NCBI GenBank assembly: GCA_025054955.1
Contig: JANWZE010000102.1
Coordinates: 1-53,102, forward strand
Source: Blastocatellia bacterium
GTDB taxonomy: Bacteria > Acidobacteriota > Blastocatellia > HR10 > J050
Direction of reading: 5' to 3'
DNA length: 53,102 nt
The translations under genes and the position numbers were made by a program. A model generated the notes under the pieces. It was not told the origin of the DNA. It made no database searches and saw only the letters and a program-made list of their open reading frames with translations. Shown here in pieces: positions 50,346-53,102 of this stretch (positions are counted from its first letter, which is position 1; each line of letters starts with the position of its first letter).

Positions 50346-50906
50346 ATGGTTCGAATCTCTACGATCGTTTCAGTTGTGGTGCTCATAGCAACATTCGGGT
50401 TCTCCCCGATGCCGGTTGTGCAAGCCCAAAACACGTTTGTTGGCGTCTGGCGATTAACGTTGGATTTTTCACCAGGCCCGATTCAAACCTTTGGCGTGAT
50501 CGTCAAGGCCAGTGAAGGGTACAAGGCTGATGAAGATGGGCCGCAACCACTGACGACATTGGGACATGGACTGGTGATTGGGCCATGTGGGTCAGGACCG
50601 GCCGGGCGCGCGATGGGACTGGCCTGGCGCCACGTGCCGCTCAGTGGCAATCCGGCTACCGGCTTTGACATGACATTTGAATTCACCAGCGCGCGGACGC
50701 CATTCACGGCCATCATCCGCGCTAGCTTTCCCGCTCAGGGCAACCGAATCACCGGTCAAGCCGCCATTATCGGCGATACCACGGATCCGTCGCGAATAAC
50801 ACCGCCGACCGTGTTCGACCCAGTCCTTGGGCGCGAGGTCAACATGATTCCATTCATCCTGGAGCGCGTTGATTCGTTCCAGTGTGGGTTGATCACCGTT
50901 CCGTGA
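50346..50906 (+). CDS. Small secreted protein of unknown function
   Basis: 186 residues, AAGGAGG six bases before the ATG. Signal peptide with cleavage near VVQAQ. The mature part starts NTFVGVWRLTLDFSPGPIQT and is beta-rich with two Cys (GPCGSGP, FQCGLI) that could form a disulfide. GVWxL near the mature N-terminus is like lipocalin-type or calycin folds, but I do not recognise the family. It follows TonB receptor 2 in the same direction and may be cotranscribed. Confidence 0.72.
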   Translation: MVRISTIVSVVVLIATFGFSPMPVVQAQNTFVGVWRLTLDFSPGPIQTFGVIVKASEGYKADEDGPQPLTTLGHGLVIGPCGSGPAGRAMGLAWRHVPLSGNPATGFDMTFEFTSARTPFTAIIRASFPAQGNRITGQAAIIGDTTDPSRITPPTVFDPVLGREVNMIPFILERVDSFQCGLITVP

Positions 50907-50919
50907 TCCCGTGCAATGA

Positions 50920-51008
50920 AGCCACAGATTACGCAGATTAGCACAGAATTCGTGATTCGTGATTCGTGGTTCGTGATCCGGGTTTGTGATTCGTGATTCG
51001 TGATCCGT
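50920..51008. repeat. Repeats B and C
   Basis: GCCACAGATTACGCAGATTA (half of B), then C words (CGTGATTCGTGATTCGTGGT ... TGATTCGTGATTCGTGATCC). Confidence 0.75.
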
Positions 51009-51010
51009 AA

Positions 51011-51100
51011 CCCTCTTCGAGGGAAATCCGAAATCCCAAGTCCGAAATCCCAAACGTTTCGAGTTTCGGATTTCGTGCTTGGGATTTCCCTCATAGAGGG
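51011..51100. repeat. Repeat A before the CoA-ligase gene
   Basis: CCCTCTTCGAGGG to CCCTCATAGAGGG, followed by a further GAAGAGGG (51103-51110) that serves as ribosome binding site of the next gene. Confidence 0.85.
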
Positions 51101-51115
51101 CTGAAGAGGGCTTCT

Positions 51116-52720
51116 GTGGCTCGACTGCACGAGTATCAGGGTAAGTCTATCCTCCGGGAGCACGGCATTGCTGTGCCTGAAGGGCAACCGGCCAGCAGCG
51201 CCGACGAAGCGCGACGGATTGCCGCCCGGATGCGCCGACCGGTTGTCATCAAAGCGCAGGTGTGGACAACAGGGCGCGCCGGCATCGGCGGGATTCGGTT
51301 TGCCGATACGCCGGAGCAAGCTGAGCAGGCAGCTCGCGAGATGCTGGCCATGACCGTGCAAAGTTTTCCGGTCCAGCGCGTGTTGGTCGAAGAGAAGATC
51401 GCCATTGAACGAGAATTCTATGCCGGGTTGATTATTGATGACGGCCAGCGAGCGCCGGTGATGATCTTCAGCTCGGTTGGCGGCACAGGGATTGAGCAAA
51501 TCGCGCGTGCTCATCCCGGTCATGTCAGTCAACAGGTGATTGATGTCACGACAGGGCTGACGTCCTATCAAGCTCGGAATCTGGTTCGTCGAGTCGGCAT
51601 TCGTGGAACACTGCAAACGCAACTGGCCGACGTTCTGTTGAAACTGTACCGCGTTGCCCGAAGCGTCGAAGCGCGCGCTGCCGAAATCAATCCGCTGGCG
51701 CTGACGCCGGCAGGCCAACTGGTAGCTGCTGATTGCCGCATCACGGTTGATGATTATGCTGTGTTTCGTCATCCTGAGTTGGGGATTGAGATTGCTCGCG
51801 AGTTGAATCATCCGCCAACCGTGTTGGATCGGATTGCTTATGAGATTGAGAAGAACGACTATCGCGGCACGTTCTACTTCATCCAGATGGAGCAAGAGTT
51901 CAGCCCCCAACAGCAGTACGTTGGATTTCACGGCGCTGGCGGCGGCGGCTCGATGATGGCCATGGACGCAATCACGCGCCGAGGCTTCAGGGTCGCCAAT
52001 TTTTGTGACACCAGCGGCAATCCGCCGGCCTCGAAAGTCTATCGCGCGGCCAAGCTGATCCTGTCGCAGCCGGGCATCGTCGCGTATTTTGGCTCCGGTT
52101 CAGGCGTGGCCAGCCAGGAGCAATTTCATCTGGCACGCGCGTTGGTCAAGGCGTTTCGTGAGGAGAACCTCTCTATTCCGGCGGTGATGCGGTTGGGCGG
52201 CAACGGCGAGGACGAAGCGGTCGAGATTCTGGAAAACTACACGCGGGATTTGCCAGCGCCTGTCAAAGGCTTCAAGAAGGACGACTCGGTTGAGCAGTGC
52301 GCTGACTATTTGCGTCGGTTAGTTGACGAGCGCAGCCGGCAAGCGGCCGACCGTCAGCCCGATCAGCAGCCCAGCGAACCGCTCTTTCGGCTGCCTCTTG
52401 GTCCGGTCGAGCGTCCCTATCAGTTCGACATTCGCACAGGTCAAATCACCTACGATCACGCCGTCTGCGCCCGTTGCGAATCGAAAATCTGCGTTCAGGT
52501 CTGTGGTCCGCAGATTTTGACGTTGCAGGATGGTTTGCCTGTTTTGGCGATCACTCGTGATGAAGCCAAGAACGGCGGGTGCATTGAATGTCTGGCGTGC
52601 GAAGTCGAATGTTGGTTCCATGGTGAGGGCGGCGCGCGCATCAACTTACCGATGCCTGAGCTGCGCGCCGAACAGGAGCGGGTCATGAGCGATCAGGTGC
52701 CACGGATGAACACGGATTAA
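51116..52720 (+). CDS. ATP-grasp acyl-CoA ligase beta subunit fused to a ferredoxin domain
   Basis: 534 residues, GTG start 5 bases after GAAGAGGG. Residues about 1-385 are a SucC-type ligase: RLHEYQGKSILREHGIAVPE, the ATP-grasp fold with IKAQVWTTGR and AEINPLAL, then GAGGGGSMMAMDAI and MRLGGNGEDEAVEIL. A linker leads to a C-terminal 2[4Fe-4S] ferredoxin: CARCESKICVQVC (from Cys451) and CIECLACEVEC. The next gene is the SucD-like alpha subunit. Succinyl-CoA synthetase does not normally carry Fe-S; the fusion suggests coupling to a redox step or a regulatory role. The substrate (succinate, malate, citrate or other acid) is open. The last residues (VPRMNTD) come from a B-like repeat that gives the stop. 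Confidence 0.87.
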   Translation: MARLHEYQGKSILREHGIAVPEGQPASSADEARRIAARMRRPVVIKAQVWTTGRAGIGGIRFADTPEQAEQAAREMLAMTVQSFPVQRVLVEEKIAIEREFYAGLIIDDGQRAPVMIFSSVGGTGIEQIARAHPGHVSQQVIDVTTGLTSYQARNLVRRVGIRGTLQTQLADVLLKLYRVARSVEARAAEINPLALTPAGQLVAADCRITVDDYAVFRHPELGIEIARELNHPPTVLDRIAYEIEKNDYRGTFYFIQMEQEFSPQQQYVGFHGAGGGGSMMAMDAITRRGFRVANFCDTSGNPPASKVYRAAKLILSQPGIVAYFGSGSGVASQEQFHLARALVKAFREENLSIPAVMRLGGNGEDEAVEILENYTRDLPAPVKGFKKDDSVEQCADYLRRLVDERSRQAADRQPDQQPSEPLFRLPLGPVERPYQFDIRTGQITYDHAVCARCESKICVQVCGPQILTLQDGLPVLAITRDEAKNGGCIECLACEVECWFHGEGGARINLPMPELRAEQERVMSDQVPRMNTD

Positions 52721-52982
52721 CACGGATTCCTGTTTGTGTTTCGCCTTGAAAATCCGCGGAGCGCTTGGGGAGAAAGCGCCGTCGCCGCTTCGCTTTGCCG
52801 GCGCACTCCAGAGGTATTTGAATGCACTTTGGAGCGCGGCGGCAAGCCGGCAGGGCGCGACGCCGCTTTGCAAACCCATCCTGTTGCGCCGAGACAGCAA
52901 TGCCGTACACGACCAGCCCGTCGCTGCTCCCAGCGTGCATCCGTGGTTTCATTTGCGCGCCGTCGGCTGATGATCGTGAGTG
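52706..52982. repeat. Repeat B-like and repeat E region between the ligase subunits
   Basis: ATGAACACGGATTAACACGG (B-like) runs into the stop of the beta-subunit gene. Repeat E copy 2 (about 52829-52869, TTGGAGCGCGGCGGCAAGCC) is inverted relative to 46245-46290. Another GCGCCGTCGCCGCTTCGC segment lies at about 52777. No gene is seen in this 260-base gap, although the subunits are normally adjacent. Confidence 0.6.
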
Positions 52983-53102
52983 ATGGCGATTTTGATAGAC
53001 CAAACCAAGCGCGTGCTGGTGCAGGGCATCACGGGCCGTGAAGGGCTGCTGCGCACACGGCTCATGCTTGAGTATGGAACGCAGGTTGTGGCGGGCTGCA
53101 CC
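52983..53102 (+). CDS. sucD: Acyl-CoA ligase alpha subunit (SucD-like), N-terminal part
   Basis: 40 residues up to the window edge: [48 protein letters not shown]...HxxxMxxYGTxVVAG is the CoA-binding Rossmann start of SucD-type subunits. It pairs with the ferredoxin-fused beta subunit. No strong ribosome site (GATCGTGAGTG precedes). Confidence 0.85.
   Translation, partial: MAILIDQTKRVLVQGITGREGLLRTRLMLEYGTQVVAGCT

Noticed and set aside
4102-51100. Repeat A as a CRISPR array
   Set aside because: Copies are dispersed, palindromic over their whole length and lie inside genes; there are no regular unique spacers and no cas genes.
1-53102. tRNA, rRNA or insertion sequence with transposase
   Set aside because: I looked for conserved tRNA arms, rRNA segments and DDE/HUH transposase motifs and found none; short divergent tRNAs cannot be fully excluded by eye.

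Overview
The window looks like chromosome of a Gram-negative, aerobic, probably phototrophic bacterium, most like Acidobacteriota (Blastocatellia/Chloracidobacterium-type). This is inferred from gene content, not from a marker gene. It carries Mg-chelatase genes for (bacterio)chlorophyll synthesis, a b6-type cytochrome b with a Rieske protein, an A1-type haem-copper oxidase with its assembly genes, and two TonB receptors with the N-terminal carboxypeptidase-regulatory-like domain common in Acidobacteriota. No rRNA, tRNA, transposase or CRISPR array was seen.

Layout. 1-3.9 kb: the end of a nitrilase-family gene, a DUF3109 protein, a repeat-filled gap and a secreted S9 prolyl-oligopeptidase-type peptidase. 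4.3-10.7 kb: a fused BchI-BchD subunit, then BchH as two genes in swapped order (C-terminal half first). 10.7-11.2 kb: two very small membrane proteins. 11.4-14.1 kb: Rieske protein, b6-like cytochrome b and subunit-IV-like protein. 14.3-23.0 kb: haem A/O synthesis, cytochrome oxidase subunits II, I, III, a second III-like protein and IV, a CAMC small protein, a Cu-binding SCO lipoprotein and a DUF420 protein. 23-28.7 kb: a mixed segment with a HEAT-repeat membrane protein, ferredoxin, GNAT acetyltransferase, receiver-PAS-kinase protein and a Cys-rich protein. 29.3-34.3 kb (minus strand): cobalamin adenosyltransferase, DUF169, multi-HTH protein, ThiD and ETF-quinone oxidoreductase. 34.5-37.2 kb: DUF2203, then a plasmid-like module (excisionase-type HTH, ParA, a winged-helix Rep-like protein whose own gene holds iteron-like arrays). 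37.3-40.6 kb: DUF4149, O-methyltransferase, NadA and a ROK kinase. 40.9-50.9 kb: two paralogous TonB receptors enclosing a DUF3386-like protein, a GntR regulator and a TolB-like propeller, then a small secreted protein. 51.1-53.1 kb: an acyl-CoA-ligase beta subunit fused to a ferredoxin, then the start of its alpha subunit.

The other main feature is heavy colonisation by short interspersed repeats. Family A is a roughly 80-170 bp imperfect palindrome found at about 20 loci. It is inserted in frame in bchID, both bchH halves and the DUF3386-like gene, forms tails and stop codons of several genes, and often ends right at a start codon where its GAAGAGGG-like end can act as ribosome binding site. 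Families B, C, D, E and F are further repeat types, some hairpin-forming. Families A and B are absent from about 26.1 to 43.7 kb, which includes the plasmid-like module.

Functionally, the plus-strand block from 4.3 to 23 kb joins chlorophyll chelation with a quinol-to-oxygen respiratory chain. The most unusual items are the split, order-swapped BchH, the repeats working inside genes, and a possible replication origin built into a Rep-like gene.
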